DNA of 52,844 nucleotides from WTAW01 sp964406575. Its GTDB lineage: Bacteria > Acidobacteriota > Aminicenantia > Aminicenantales > Aminicenantaceae. The notes under the pieces are model-generated. The model made no database searches, was not told the origin of the DNA, and was given only the letters and a program-made list of their open reading frames with translations. Below, one piece after another: positions 33,587 through 41,620 of the stretch. The translations under genes and the position numbers were made by a program. The first letter of the stretch is position 1. Every line of letters begins with the position of its first letter. The DNA is taken from contig CAYOSH010000027.1 in NCBI GenBank assembly GCA_964406575.1, positions 1 through 52,844 on the forward strand. Reading direction: 5' to 3'.

Positions 33587-34804
33587 ATGCGTTGGACGAG
33601 ACGGAAATTTTTAAAATTTTCAGGAGTTCCCCTCCTTACACTTTTTGGATCGCTTAAAAGAAAAACTCGATCTCCTGCACCTTTCCCCCAGATAAGTGTC
33701 AGGTCCGTGCGCCATGACACATGGATCGAATTGAAGCTGGATTATCTGGGATGGAATCTGGGCAAGATCCGGGAACGGGTGAAAAGACCTGTTATGGCTG
33801 TAATCAAGGCCAATGCCTACGGTCACGGATTGATCCCCACGGCCCGCACTCTCGGTGACTTGGACATTGCTTACCTTATGGTCTGTAAGCTTGATGAAGC
33901 CATCCAGTTGAGAGAGGCAGGCATCTCTTGTCCAATTCTCAATTTTGGCCCCTTTTTTCCCGAATCCGCAGAGCTGTTGATCCGATACGACATATCTCAA
34001 TCTGTTTTCACCAACGACATTCGTGTTCTCGATTCAACCGCCCAAAACATGGCAAAGAGAGCCAAGGTCCATATCCATATCGATACGGGAATGGGCCGTA
34101 TGGGCATCCCCCATCACGAAGCTTACCCACTGATCTCAGAGTTGCCCTCTCTTGTTAACCTGGATATTCAGGGGATCTCGACAACACTCACAGAAGACAA
34201 AGAATTCGACAGGGAACAGATCAAACGTCTGCTCTCTCTCTGCCAAAGAGCGGAGAAGAGTGGGATCTCCCTAGGGAAAAAACATGCGGCCAGCAGTGCG
34301 GCTATTTTGTCTTATCCGGATTCTTACCTAGACGTGGTCAGGCCAGGAATACTGATCTATGGTTACTACCCCTCAGAAAATACCCAACAGCAAGACAGGC
34401 TCGCCCTTAAAGGCGTACTCCAGCTCAAATGTCGGGTGGCGGCAGTCAAAACTCTCAGGCCAGGAGACTCCATCTCCTATCATCGCGCGTATGTTGCCCA
34501 AAAAAAGGAAAAGATCGCGGTGCTGCCCATTGGGTATTCAGATGGGTATCCTTTCAACATAGCGGGACACGGCGATGTTCTTCTGAATGGTGAAAGAGCC
34601 CCAATTGTGGGAGCCATCACTGCCAACCACCTGGAGGTGAGGCTGAAACCCCACGCCACCGTATCCATGGGCGATGAGGCTGTGCTCATCGGACAACAGG
34701 GAGGGGAAAGCATTTCTGCGCATGATGTGGCACACTGGGCTGGGGTATCCACCTATAAAATCCTGATCGGATTGAATCCCCTATTGCCCCGAATATCTGT
34801 TTGA
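33587..34804 (+). CDS. alr: Divergent alanine-racemase-family protein with Tat signal
   Basis: The start is ATG 33587, after AAGGAAGG and just before a twin-arginine signal 'MRWTRRKFLKFSGVPLLTLF'; 405 residues. The fold is that of alanine racemase: PLP lysine K74 in 'VIKANAYGHG', 'DTGMGRMG' (R171), 'VRPGILIYG' (R252), the second base Tyr298 in 'ISYHRAY', 'LPIGYSDGYP' and Tyr390. Several positions conserved in standard enzymes differ: the carbamylated Lys is His164, the PLP-ring His is Thr200, the Asn of 'HAANSAA' is Ser236, and the Met-Asp of 'CMDQ' is Ala-Asn. Export of a PLP enzyme fits Tat, and periplasmic broad-spectrum racemases are known. It may be such an enzyme or have another substrate. 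Confidence 0.82.
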   Translation: MRWTRRKFLKFSGVPLLTLFGSLKRKTRSPAPFPQISVRSVRHDTWIELKLDYLGWNLGKIRERVKRPVMAVIKANAYGHGLIPTARTLGDLDIAYLMVCKLDEAIQLREAGISCPILNFGPFFPESAELLIRYDISQSVFTNDIRVLDSTAQNMAKRAKVHIHIDTGMGRMGIPHHEAYPLISELPSLVNLDIQGISTTLTEDKEFDREQIKRLLSLCQRAEKSGISLGKKHAASSAAILSYPDSYLDVVRPGILIYGYYPSENTQQQDRLALKGVLQLKCRVAAVKTLRPGDSISYHRAYVAQKKEKIAVLPIGYSDGYPFNIAGHGDVLLNGERAPIVGAITANHLEVRLKPHATVSMGDEAVLIGQQGGESISAHDVAHWAGVSTYKILIGLNPLLPRISV

Positions 34805-34831
34805 GCAACTAACTCTAAAAAGGAAGCTCAC

Positions 34832-36103
34832 TCATCCTTCAGGCATAAATTTTTCAATGACAGCGAGGGTTTTGTCTGTCGCTCCGCTCAAGGCGGTTAA
34901 AGTCTCTTTGGCTCGATGTCCCATTTGCTCGATATCCTCTTCATTTGCAAACTGAAACATATTTTTCAAGTCTCCTGGTTCCCTTAGCACTCTTGCCGCA
35001 TTTGACTCAAGAAATTTTTGAGCGAGATAGGCAAAATTGTCCATATGAGGACCAAAAAAAACAGGTTTGCCGTAAAATGCGGGCTCTAAAAGATTCTGTC
35101 CTCCCCAAGGAACAAGACTCCCTCCGACAAACGATGCATCCGATAAGGCATAGAACTGGGCGAGTTCTCCCAGAGTATCCAGAACAAGGACATCCCATTT
35201 GTCGCCAGGTTTGACGGCTGTTCTTCGGGCAGCTTTGACATTCAATCTTTCACACAATTTTTCGATTTCCCCTGCCCTTTTGACATGGCGGGGTGCGAGA
35301 ATCAACTGGATGTCTTCCTTTTCCTCCTTCGCTCGGACAAACGCGGACAAAAGTTGTTCCTCCTCCCCTTTTCGGGTGCTTCCTGCAACAACGACCTTGT
35401 GGGATTCGCGAATTCCCAGTATGTTCTTGAGTCCGGCAAGTTCTTCGATAGAGAAAACAGGAAGATCGATATCTGCTTTCAAATTCCCTCCAACGGTTAC
35501 CTTGTCTTCAGGCACGCCTGTTCTTACCAGGCTATCCTTATCCCTGTCCGTTTGGACTAAAAAATTATCGATAGTCTGTAATATCCTGTTAATGAAATAC
35601 TTGAATATGGAGAACCTCTTGTTCGTGCGTGCAGAAATGCGCCCGTTGATGAGCAGAATCCCTTTTGTTCGTTTCTTTGCTTCTCTCAACAAGTTCGGCC
35701 AAAACTCGGATTCTGCTAAGACAAAAAGGTCAGGTTTGATCTTTTTGAAGAACTTCCGACAGATGGGGCCAAAATCCAGAGGGACAAAGAAGATGAAGTC
35801 CGCCTGATATAATTTTTTCTGTGCTATCTGGAATCCCGAATGGGTGAGAGCAGAGAAATAGATGGTCCATTCCGGGTGTTTGTCCTTCATTTCGGTGATC
35901 AACTTGCGCAGAGATAGAACCTCCCCTACGGATACGGCATGAATCCAAAGCGATCTTCCCTCATTTTCCTTAAGAGACAATCCTATCCCCAGCCTCTCTC
36001 GAAAATGGAGAGGTTCTCCTTTGATCATGCGGGATCTCACCCAGTACACCGGAGCATAGGCCAGCATCGCAAGAAACAATATCACCGAATAGAGGATGTA
36101 CAT
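34832..36103 (-). CDS. waaA: 3-deoxy-D-manno-octulosonic acid (Kdo) transferase
   Basis: The 423-residue protein adds Kdo to lipid A precursor on the inner face of the inner membrane, a core step in LPS synthesis. Features: N-terminal signal anchor 'MYILYSVILFLAMLAYAPVYW', the family motif 'LWIHAVSVGEVLSL' with the catalytic-base region, 'LAESEFWPNLL' (the conserved Glu-Ser-Glu-x-W-P), 'VGGNLKAD', 'VVAGSTRKGEE' and 'GQNLLEPAFYGKPVFFGPHM' in the CMP-Kdo-binding half. Length is normal. It is convergent with the racemase (28 bases between). The presence of waaA and lpxB shows an LPS-type outer membrane. Confidence 0.93.
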   Translation of the reverse strand: MYILYSVILFLAMLAYAPVYWVRSRMIKGEPLHFRERLGIGLSLKENEGRSLWIHAVSVGEVLSLRKLITEMKDKHPEWTIYFSALTHSGFQIAQKKLYQADFIFFVPLDFGPICRKFFKKIKPDLFVLAESEFWPNLLREAKKRTKGILLINGRISARTNKRFSIFKYFINRILQTIDNFLVQTDRDKDSLVRTGVPEDKVTVGGNLKADIDLPVFSIEELAGLKNILGIRESHKVVVAGSTRKGEEEQLLSAFVRAKEEKEDIQLILAPRHVKRAGEIEKLCERLNVKAARRTAVKPGDKWDVLVLDTLGELAQFYALSDASFVGGSLVPWGGQNLLEPAFYGKPVFFGPHMDNFAYLAQKFLESNAARVLREPGDLKNMFQFANEEDIEQMGHRAKETLTALSGATDKTLAVIEKFMPEG

Positions 36104-36608
36104 GGCGCACTGATATTACTAAATTACCGATCCTCGTGCAACTTCATCGCTCTCTGGGGTAATCATTTCTAAATCCGTGATCATATGCATACAAGTCGTG
36201 TTATTGAGTGTCCCAATTGTGTGGTGGAGAAAACCGTGTAGAGGGCAGGACGGGCATGGCATATCTCCCGTGAGGAGATGTGAGGAATGCCCGGAACCGA
36301 GCGAAGTTATCTCGCTGGGGAAACTGAGAGTGTTTTCGAAATCACCAATTGGGCTACTTGGATATCATTCATCACGCATTTGGAAATGCTTCTCTCCCTA
36401 GGAAGACCCTGCATTTTTTCGTAAGCTGGGTAAACAGAATGGTCCCCTTTAACAGCAAAGTATTTATTTTTGGCCCAAATTTTGGTAAGCTACTGGGGTT
36501 ATCCGTGCTGTTGTGCATCATCCAGCTCTTGGTTAGCTAGAGAAACGGCAGAAGATATTTCAATTTTCAGGGATTCATAAACCCCTGGGTACTAAGGAGA
36601 CCGGTAAG
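36104..36608. other. 505-bp intergenic region carrying a repeat element
   Basis: This divergent gap lies between waaA (minus) and the Lys/Glu-rich gene (plus). 36165-36390 is the second large copy of the family-1 repeat. The last ~215 bases have no clear gene or promoter box; the ribosome binding site AAGGAGA at 36594-36600 serves the downstream start. Confidence 0.6.
36165..36390 (-). repeat. Family-1 repeat element, copy B
   Basis: This copy is inverted with respect to 33250-33475, so the two bracket alr and waaA. Its own ends form terminal inverted repeats: 'ATTTCTAAATCCGTGATCAT' at the left end and, on the minus strand, 'ATTTCCAAATGCGTGATGAA' at the right end. The interior includes AGCGA...TCGCT and ATCTCC...GGAGAT stem-loops. 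No coding sequence, so it resembles a MITE or a structured intergenic repeat. Confidence 0.85.
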
Positions 36609-37307
36609 ATGGTTAAAGACAAAGAAAAAACCGAAGAGAAAACTACAAAACCCAAAAAAGATAAGGATAAAAAAGAAGAAAAACAAGATAAAAAAACCAA
36701 AAAGACCAAAATTGATACAGGAAAAGAGGCTAAGCCCGAAAAGAAAAAAGCAGAAAAAAAGACACCAAAAACGACCGAAGAAGTGAAAAAAGAGGACAAA
36801 GACAAAAAAGAGAAAAAACCGGAAGCACCGCCTGAAAAACCAGAACCCGAGAAAGAAGACAAAGACACAGAAACCGAAGAAAAAAAAGCTAAAGAGAAAG
36901 CTGAAGAAAAGAAAGAGGTGACAGAAAAACCTGAATCCGAGGAAAACGAGGAGCTCAAAGAAGAGGCACCGAAAGACGAAGAAAAAAAGGAAATCCCTCC
37001 CGAGGAGCCCAAACCGGATGGAGAAGCGCCAAAGGAGGAGAAAAAAGAAGAAAAACCCGAGATTCCAGCAGCTGTCCCAACAGAAGATAGAGAGAAAGAA
37101 GAGGAAAAGCCTGAAGAAAAACCTAAAGAAGTCAAAGAAGCCCCCTCCGCCCCCCTGAAGAAAAAAAAGATCAATCAAATGACCTTCGAGGAAATCGAGG
37201 CAAAACTGAAAGCCATCCAAGAGACAATGGGAGGCCTTGATTCAAAATACGCTCAACAGCTTTTGCTGAGAAAAAAGTATCTGAACTCGCTCAAAGACAC
37301 AAAGTGA
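36609..37307 (+). CDS. Highly charged Lys/Glu-rich protein with a conserved-looking helical tail
   Basis: The 232-residue protein is composed mostly of Lys, Glu, Pro, Asp and Thr up to residue ~180 and has no aromatic residues in that part, so it should be disordered. The last ~50 residues are different: 'KKKINQMTFEEIEAKLKAIQETMG' and 'LDSKYAQQLLLRKKYL' form two amphipathic helices, which may be the functional, partner-binding end. The start has a good AAGGAG site. It lies just before rpsO-pnp, about 140 bases upstream, which could imply co-expression with RNA metabolism genes; that is only positional. No family recognised. The opposite strand's long Phe-rich frames are artefacts of this composition. 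Confidence 0.7.
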   Translation: MVKDKEKTEEKTTKPKKDKDKKEEKQDKKTKKTKIDTGKEAKPEKKKAEKKTPKTTEEVKKEDKDKKEKKPEAPPEKPEPEKEDKDTETEEKKAKEKAEEKKEVTEKPESEENEELKEEAPKDEEKKEIPPEEPKPDGEAPKEEKKEEKPEIPAAVPTEDREKEEEKPEEKPKEVKEAPSAPLKKKKINQMTFEEIEAKLKAIQETMGGLDSKYAQQLLLRKKYLNSLKDTK

Positions 37308-37389
37308 CGAAATCACTCCTCGGTTCACTGACCTCGATCAAAATCTTTGGCTAACACAGAATACGCATATTTATGGATTATATAAATGA

Positions 37390-37418
37390 TTTACAATCAG
37401 CAACTTTTCTGATAGCAT
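37390..37418 (+). promoter_or_regulatory. Candidate promoter of rpsO
   Basis: TTTACA (37390-37395) and TAGCAT (37413-37418) are 17 bp apart, 31 bases before the GTG start at 37449. In many bacteria S15 represses its own mRNA through a leader structure; the 5' leader here would be only about 25 bases, too short for me to assign one. Confidence 0.35.
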
Positions 37419-37448
37419 AAAATTTCATACCCAAAGGAGAAGATTTTA

Positions 37449-37715
37449 GTGCAGACGAAAGAAGAGAAAGAAAAGATCATCAAAGACAACAAAATTCACC
37501 CCAAAGATACAGGTTCGCCAGAAGTGCAGATCGCGCTCATCACAGAAAGAATCAATTATTTAACGGGTCACTTTTCCACTCATAAAAAGGATTTCCATTC
37601 TCGAACTGGTCTCATGAAACTTGTGGGGCAGAGAAAGCGTCTTCTGGAATACCTGAAACAACAGGATGTCAAGCGTTACGAAATCCTCATTAAAAAACTC
37701 AAACTCCGAAAGTAG
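37449..37715 (+). CDS. rpsO: 30S ribosomal protein S15
   Basis: The 88-residue protein is a standard-length S15, binding 16S rRNA helix 22 and bridging to the 50S subunit. 'DTGSPEVQIALITERINYLTGH', 'KKDFHSRTGLMKLVGQRKRLL' and 'YLKQQDVKRYEILIKKL' are hallmark segments. The start is GTG at 37449, eight bases after AAAGGAGA. It is followed 21 bases later by pnp, the classic rpsO-pnp arrangement. Confidence 0.97.
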   Translation: MQTKEEKEKIIKDNKIHPKDTGSPEVQIALITERINYLTGHFSTHKKDFHSRTGLMKLVGQRKRLLEYLKQQDVKRYEILIKKLKLRK

Positions 37716-37736
37716 GAGTTTGCCTTAGGAACCAAG

Positions 37737-39911
37737 ATGTCTCACCAAACAATCAATTTAGAAATCAACAACCGAACTCTCTCCATCGATATCAACAAAG
37801 TCGCTACGCAAGCAGATGGCTCAGCTTTGATAAGATACGGAGACACCGTGATGTTTGTCTCGGCCACATCCAAAAAGGAAGTGAAGGAACCCAAACCTTT
37901 CCTGCCATTGATCGTGGATTACCGTGAAAACACATACGCCGCGGGCAAGATCCCTGGCGGTTTTTTCAAGCGCGAGGGAAGACCCTCTGAAAGGGAAATA
38001 CTGCTCAGCCGTTTGATCGACAGGCCTATAAGGCCTCTATTCCCCGAGGGGTATTATTTTGACACCCAAATTGTCGCCCTCCTTCTTTCAGCTGACCTTG
38101 AGAACGAGCCCGACACACTGGGGATCATCGGAGCTTCAGTTGCCCTCTATTTTTCCGATATTCCTTTCACCACACCCCTTGGAGCCGTAAAATTAGGGTA
38201 TGTCAACGATGAATTCATCATCAATCCCACGCTGAGTCAGCTGGAGGAAAGCCCTCTGAATATGACAGTTGTCGGAACAGAAGAAGGAATTATCGTTATC
38301 GAGGCGGGGTGCGTAGAGGTCGATGAAGACACAATTGTCAAGGCTTGCGAGGTTGCACACAAAAGCATAACTCAGATCATTCAGGCTCAAAAAGACCTTT
38401 TCGAGCGGTTGAACATACACAAGCGAGAATTCCTCGCTGAAAAAATCGATGAAAGCCGCATGACAAATATCCAGACAAAAATTTCTTCCTCACTCATCGA
38501 GGCCATCCAGACAGAAAAAAAACAAAGCCGGGATGAAAATATTTCCTCCATTCTAGACTCCCTTCTTGAGAACATCCCCGAGGATAACGAAGACGAGATC
38601 AGAGAGATAAAGGAGATTTTCTACCAAATACAAAAAAAAGTGGTCAGAAGCCTCATCCTCAACGACAAAAAAAGAGTGGATGGGCGAGCCTTCGATGAGA
38701 TCAGGCCCATCCGGGCAGACGTCGGGATTCTTCCGCGGACACACGGATCTGCTCTTTTCACACGCGGAGAAACGCAGTGCCTGGCTACAGTCACTCTGGG
38801 TACATTCGAGGATGTTCAAAGGATAGACGGATTGGGAGAAGAAGGAGAGAAGAGATTTATGCTCCACTATAATTTCCCGCCCTTCAGTGTTGGAGAAGTT
38901 TCATTCCTGAGAGGGCCGGGAAGACGTGAAATCGGTCACGGGGCCTTGGCAGAAAAATCCATCCTCCCCTCCACACCAAAGGAAGAAGATTTCCCCTATA
39001 CCATTCGGATCGTCTCTGATATCCTCGAATCGAACGGCTCCTCATCTATGGCCACAGTTTGTGGAGGTGTCCTGGCACTGATGGATGCAGGAGTTCCTCT
39101 CTCGATGATTATAGCCGGTATAGCTATGGGATTGGTGAAAGAAGATGACCGTTATGCCGTCCTCACAGACATCGCAGGCCTGGAAGATCACTTTGGAGAT
39201 ATGGACCTTAAAGTGGCCGGAACGGAGAAAGGGATCACGGCCATTCAAATGGATTTGAAGATCCCTTCCATCTCCTCTGACCTTCTCAGAGAGGGGCTCG
39301 TAAAAGCTCGGGATGCGCGACTGAAAGTCCTAGAAAAGATGAAAGAGGCCCTCCCCACACCGAGGGCCAACATTTCCCCTTATGCGCCTCGAATCATCAA
39401 TCTCTACGTCAAACCGGAAAGAGTCGGTGAAGTGATCGGACCCGCAGGTAAAATCATCAAAAAAATCATCGCCGAGACAAATGCCAAGATAGAGATCGAT
39501 GATTCCGGAAAAATCACCATCGCCTCCACCGATATGGAAGCGGCCGAAAGAGCCAAAAAGATGATCCAAGACCTTACGATCGAAGCCGAAATGGGAAAGA
39601 CCTACATGGGAAAGGTCGTCCGTATCGAGGATTACGGCGCTTTCATAGAGATCTTGCCGCATATCGACGGGCTGCTCCACATCTCTGAGATCTCCCATCA
39701 ACGGATCAGGAATGTCCGGGATGTCCTCAAGATGGGACAGATGCTCGAAGTCAAAGTCATCAATATCGACGAGAACAACAAGATCCGGCTGAGCAAAAAA
39801 GCTCTCGAGAAAGGCTCAGACCGCTTCGAAGGCTCAGACAACCGCAATAGACCAGACAAACCCTATAAAAAACATTCTTCCCACAATCGCCACAATAAAG
39901 ATCGTTTTTGA
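37737..39911 (+). CDS. pnp: Polyribonucleotide nucleotidyltransferase (PNPase)
   Basis: The 724-residue phosphorolytic 3'-5' exoribonuclease degrades mRNA in the cytoplasm and is a core of the degradosome. Order of domains: first RNase PH domain (~10-140, 'GRPSEREILLSRLIDRPIRP'), helical linker (~240-300), second RNase PH domain (~320-540, 'LPRTHGSALFTRGETQ', 'FMLHYNFPPFSVGE', 'ILESNGSSSMATVCGG', 'TDIAGLEDHFGDMDLKVAGT'), KH domain with 'GPAGKIIK' (~560-610) and S1 domain 'GKVVRIEDYGAFIEIL' (~625-690). The tail is short and basic, with Asn/His/Lys. Complete with all catalytic segments. Confidence 0.97.
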   Translation: MSHQTINLEINNRTLSIDINKVATQADGSALIRYGDTVMFVSATSKKEVKEPKPFLPLIVDYRENTYAAGKIPGGFFKREGRPSEREILLSRLIDRPIRPLFPEGYYFDTQIVALLLSADLENEPDTLGIIGASVALYFSDIPFTTPLGAVKLGYVNDEFIINPTLSQLEESPLNMTVVGTEEGIIVIEAGCVEVDEDTIVKACEVAHKSITQIIQAQKDLFERLNIHKREFLAEKIDESRMTNIQTKISSSLIEAIQTEKKQSRDENISSILDSLLENIPEDNEDEIREIKEIFYQIQKKVVRSLILNDKKRVDGRAFDEIRPIRADVGILPRTHGSALFTRGETQCLATVTLGTFEDVQRIDGLGEEGEKRFMLHYNFPPFSVGEVSFLRGPGRREIGHGALAEKSILPSTPKEEDFPYTIRIVSDILESNGSSSMATVCGGVLALMDAGVPLSMIIAGIAMGLVKEDDRYAVLTDIAGLEDHFGDMDLKVAGTEKGITAIQMDLKIPSISSDLLREGLVKARDARLKVLEKMKEALPTPRANISPYAPRIINLYVKPERVGEVIGPAGKIIKKIIAETNAKIEIDDSGKITIASTDMEAAERAKKMIQDLTIEAEMGKTYMGKVVRIEDYGAFIEILPHIDGLLHISEISHQRIRNVRDVLKMGQMLEVKVINIDENNKIRLSKKALEKGSDRFEGSDNRNRPDKPYKKHSSHNRHNKDRF

Positions 39912-39931
39912 TATAATATAAATAAGCAAAA

Positions 39932-40414
39932 ATGACATTGTCAGCTTCTCGAAGAAAAGGGTTTACCCTCGTAGAAATGCTGGTCACTCTCACTATAGTG
40001 TCCATTCTTGCTCTCGCTATTCTGCCTTTGGCAAAAACAGCAGTCAAGAGGGAAAAGGAAATCTCGCTGAAAAGAAACTTGCGGATGATGAGAGGAGCCA
40101 TCGATGCCTACAAAAAACTTGCGGACGAAAAGACATTTGAATTTGACGAGGAGACAGAAGGATACCCTCCCGATTTGGAAATCCTGGTCAAGGGGATAGA
40201 AGCTAAAATGGAGGTCAATGGACAAGAGGTCACAAAGACCATTAAGTTTTTGAGACGTATTCCCAAAGACCCGATGACAAACTCCTACGATTGGGGCCTG
40301 AGATCTTACCAAGATGATTCCGATTCAGATGTTTGGGGAGGCGAGAACGTCTATGACGTCTTTACAAAGAGCCCCGGGACAGCTTTGGATGGGACAAAAT
40401 ACAAAGAGTGGTAA
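39932..40414 (+). CDS. Type II secretion/type IV pilus pseudopilin (GspG-like)
   Basis: The 160-residue prepilin has a basic leader and processing site 'RRKG/FTLVEMLVTLTIVSILALAILPLAK', with the Glu at mature position 5. The remainder ('KRNLRMMRGAIDAYK', 'YPPDLEILVKG', 'RRIPKDPMTNSYDWGLRSY') has the GspG pattern, in which the last part usually forms a beta region with 'IPxDP'. It would be cleaved by a prepilin peptidase and inserted in the inner membrane. It starts 20 bases after pnp. No other secretion-system gene is in the window. Confidence 0.85.
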   Translation: MTLSASRRKGFTLVEMLVTLTIVSILALAILPLAKTAVKREKEISLKRNLRMMRGAIDAYKKLADEKTFEFDEETEGYPPDLEILVKGIEAKMEVNGQEVTKTIKFLRRIPKDPMTNSYDWGLRSYQDDSDSDVWGGENVYDVFTKSPGTALDGTKYKEW

Positions 40415-40510
40415 GCATAATTCACGGCCGAAGCCTCAAATTTTTAGCCACCGGCTTTGGCCTCCATTCGATGTGTGGATATCCTTAAAAATATTGCAAG
40501 GTAAGAAAAA

Positions 40511-40942
40511 ATGAGACATAAAACCAATATGAAAAATCAGGGGAATATAAAGAGGTCTAAAGGATTTACGCTGATCGAAATGATGATTGTTTTTGCTCTG
40601 ATCGGTATTCTTGTAGGGCTGGGGTTGCCTCAATACAGAAGCGCCACAATACGAGGAAGAGAGGCTGTGCTGAAGGAAGACCTCTTTCAAATGAGAAAAC
40701 TCATCGGTCAATACTATTCAGATAAGGGTCAATACCCTGCTTCTCTCCAGACTCTTGTGGATGAAAAGTATCTCTATGTCATTCCTGTCGATCCCATAAC
40801 CAAGACAGCCGATTCATGGGTCGAGATCATGGAAGTCCTCACGGAAGAAGATCTTGTTGCCGGAATCCAACCCGGCATTTCTGACGTAAAGTCAGGCTCG
40901 AGTGAAACAGCTATCAATGGAACCCTCTATTCCACTTGGTAA
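40511..40942 (+). CDS. Type II secretion/type IV pilus pseudopilin (GspG-like)
   Basis: The 143-residue prepilin has the cleavage site in 'KRSKG/FTLIEMMIVFALIGILVGLGLPQY', with Glu5 present. The rest, 'VLKEDLFQMRKLIGQYYSDKGQYPASLQTLVDEKYL' in two adjoining parts and 'IPVDPITKTADSW', follows the GspG outline. The paralogue at 39932-40414 precedes it. The two may form a mini-pilus or part of a secretion or adhesion machine whose other parts lie elsewhere. Confidence 0.87.
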   Translation: MRHKTNMKNQGNIKRSKGFTLIEMMIVFALIGILVGLGLPQYRSATIRGREAVLKEDLFQMRKLIGQYYSDKGQYPASLQTLVDEKYLYVIPVDPITKTADSWVEIMEVLTEEDLVAGIQPGISDVKSGSSETAINGTLYSTW

Positions 40943-40975
40943 GATGTATGCTATTCGGATAAAAATGAGCGATTC

Positions 40976-41620
40976 ATGAGAGAGAAAAAAAACGGTTACA
41001 CCCTTCTCATCCTCCTTTTTGCTGTTACAGTCTTGAGTTTAGGGCTTCTTGTAGCCGTGCCTGTCTGGCAGACACAGATCCAGCGCGAAAAAGAGGAAGA
41101 GTTGATCTTCAGGGGCAATCAGTATGTGGAAGCGATCCGGCTCTTCCAGGCCAAAAAACCGGGCACATTTCCGAAGACGCTCGATGAACTGGTCGAAGAA
41201 AAATGCCTGCGCCGGTTATACAGAGACCCGATCACATCGAACGGAGAATGGAACCTCATTCTTCCCTATCAACGGGGTGCCACGACGCAGTCACGACAAC
41301 CTCGACGCGGGTTTCAGAGTTCATTCCAGCCCAGTCCTCAACGAAGAGGACAGAGGACTCGTCAAGAAAGGTCATCAACCGCGGGACAACTGGAAGGAGG
41401 AAGCTCACAGTCGTTTCAAAAAATATATATCATTCCCTTCAGTGCGCTCGCTTCCATAGATAATCCTCAGATCATCGGTGTTGTGAGCTCATCAGACAAA
41501 AAATCTTTCAAAATCTATCTGGATAGCGATTCTTATGATAAATGGCTCTTCTTTTATGGGATGGACGCCAGCAACATGCCTGAAATCGTCTATTACGGCC
41601 AGGAAGAAGAAAAGGATTAA
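40976..41620 (+). CDS. Pseudopilin-like protein lacking Glu5, with an Arg/Gln/Ser-rich insert
   Basis: The 214-residue protein begins 'MREKKNG/YTLLILLFAVTVLSLGLLVAVPVW', a prepilin-like signal and hydrophobic helix, but mature position 5 is Leu or Ile where other pilins have Glu. After 'LIFRGNQYVEAIRLFQ' and 'KTLDELVEEKCLRRLYRDPIT', a basic region at ~105-140 is rich in Arg, Gln and Ser ('RQPRRGFQSS', 'PQRRGQRTRQERSS'), then a beta-rich tail. The two neighbouring genes are ordinary pseudopilins. Loss of Glu5, as in GspK-type minor pilins, suggests a tip or initiator role. The TAA overlaps the lpxB ATG by one base. Confidence 0.75.
   Translation: MREKKNGYTLLILLFAVTVLSLGLLVAVPVWQTQIQREKEEELIFRGNQYVEAIRLFQAKKPGTFPKTLDELVEEKCLRRLYRDPITSNGEWNLILPYQRGATTQSRQPRRGFQSSFQPSPQRRGQRTRQERSSTAGQLEGGSSQSFQKIYIIPFSALASIDNPQIIGVVSSSDKKSFKIYLDSDSYDKWLFFYGMDASNMPEIVYYGQEEEKD

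Noticed and set aside
36567..37220. Long minus-strand frames, Phe- or Ser-rich, opposite the Lys/Glu-rich gene
   Set aside because: They are the complement of AAA/GAA repeats. The plus-strand frame has a good ribosome binding site and a sensible tail.
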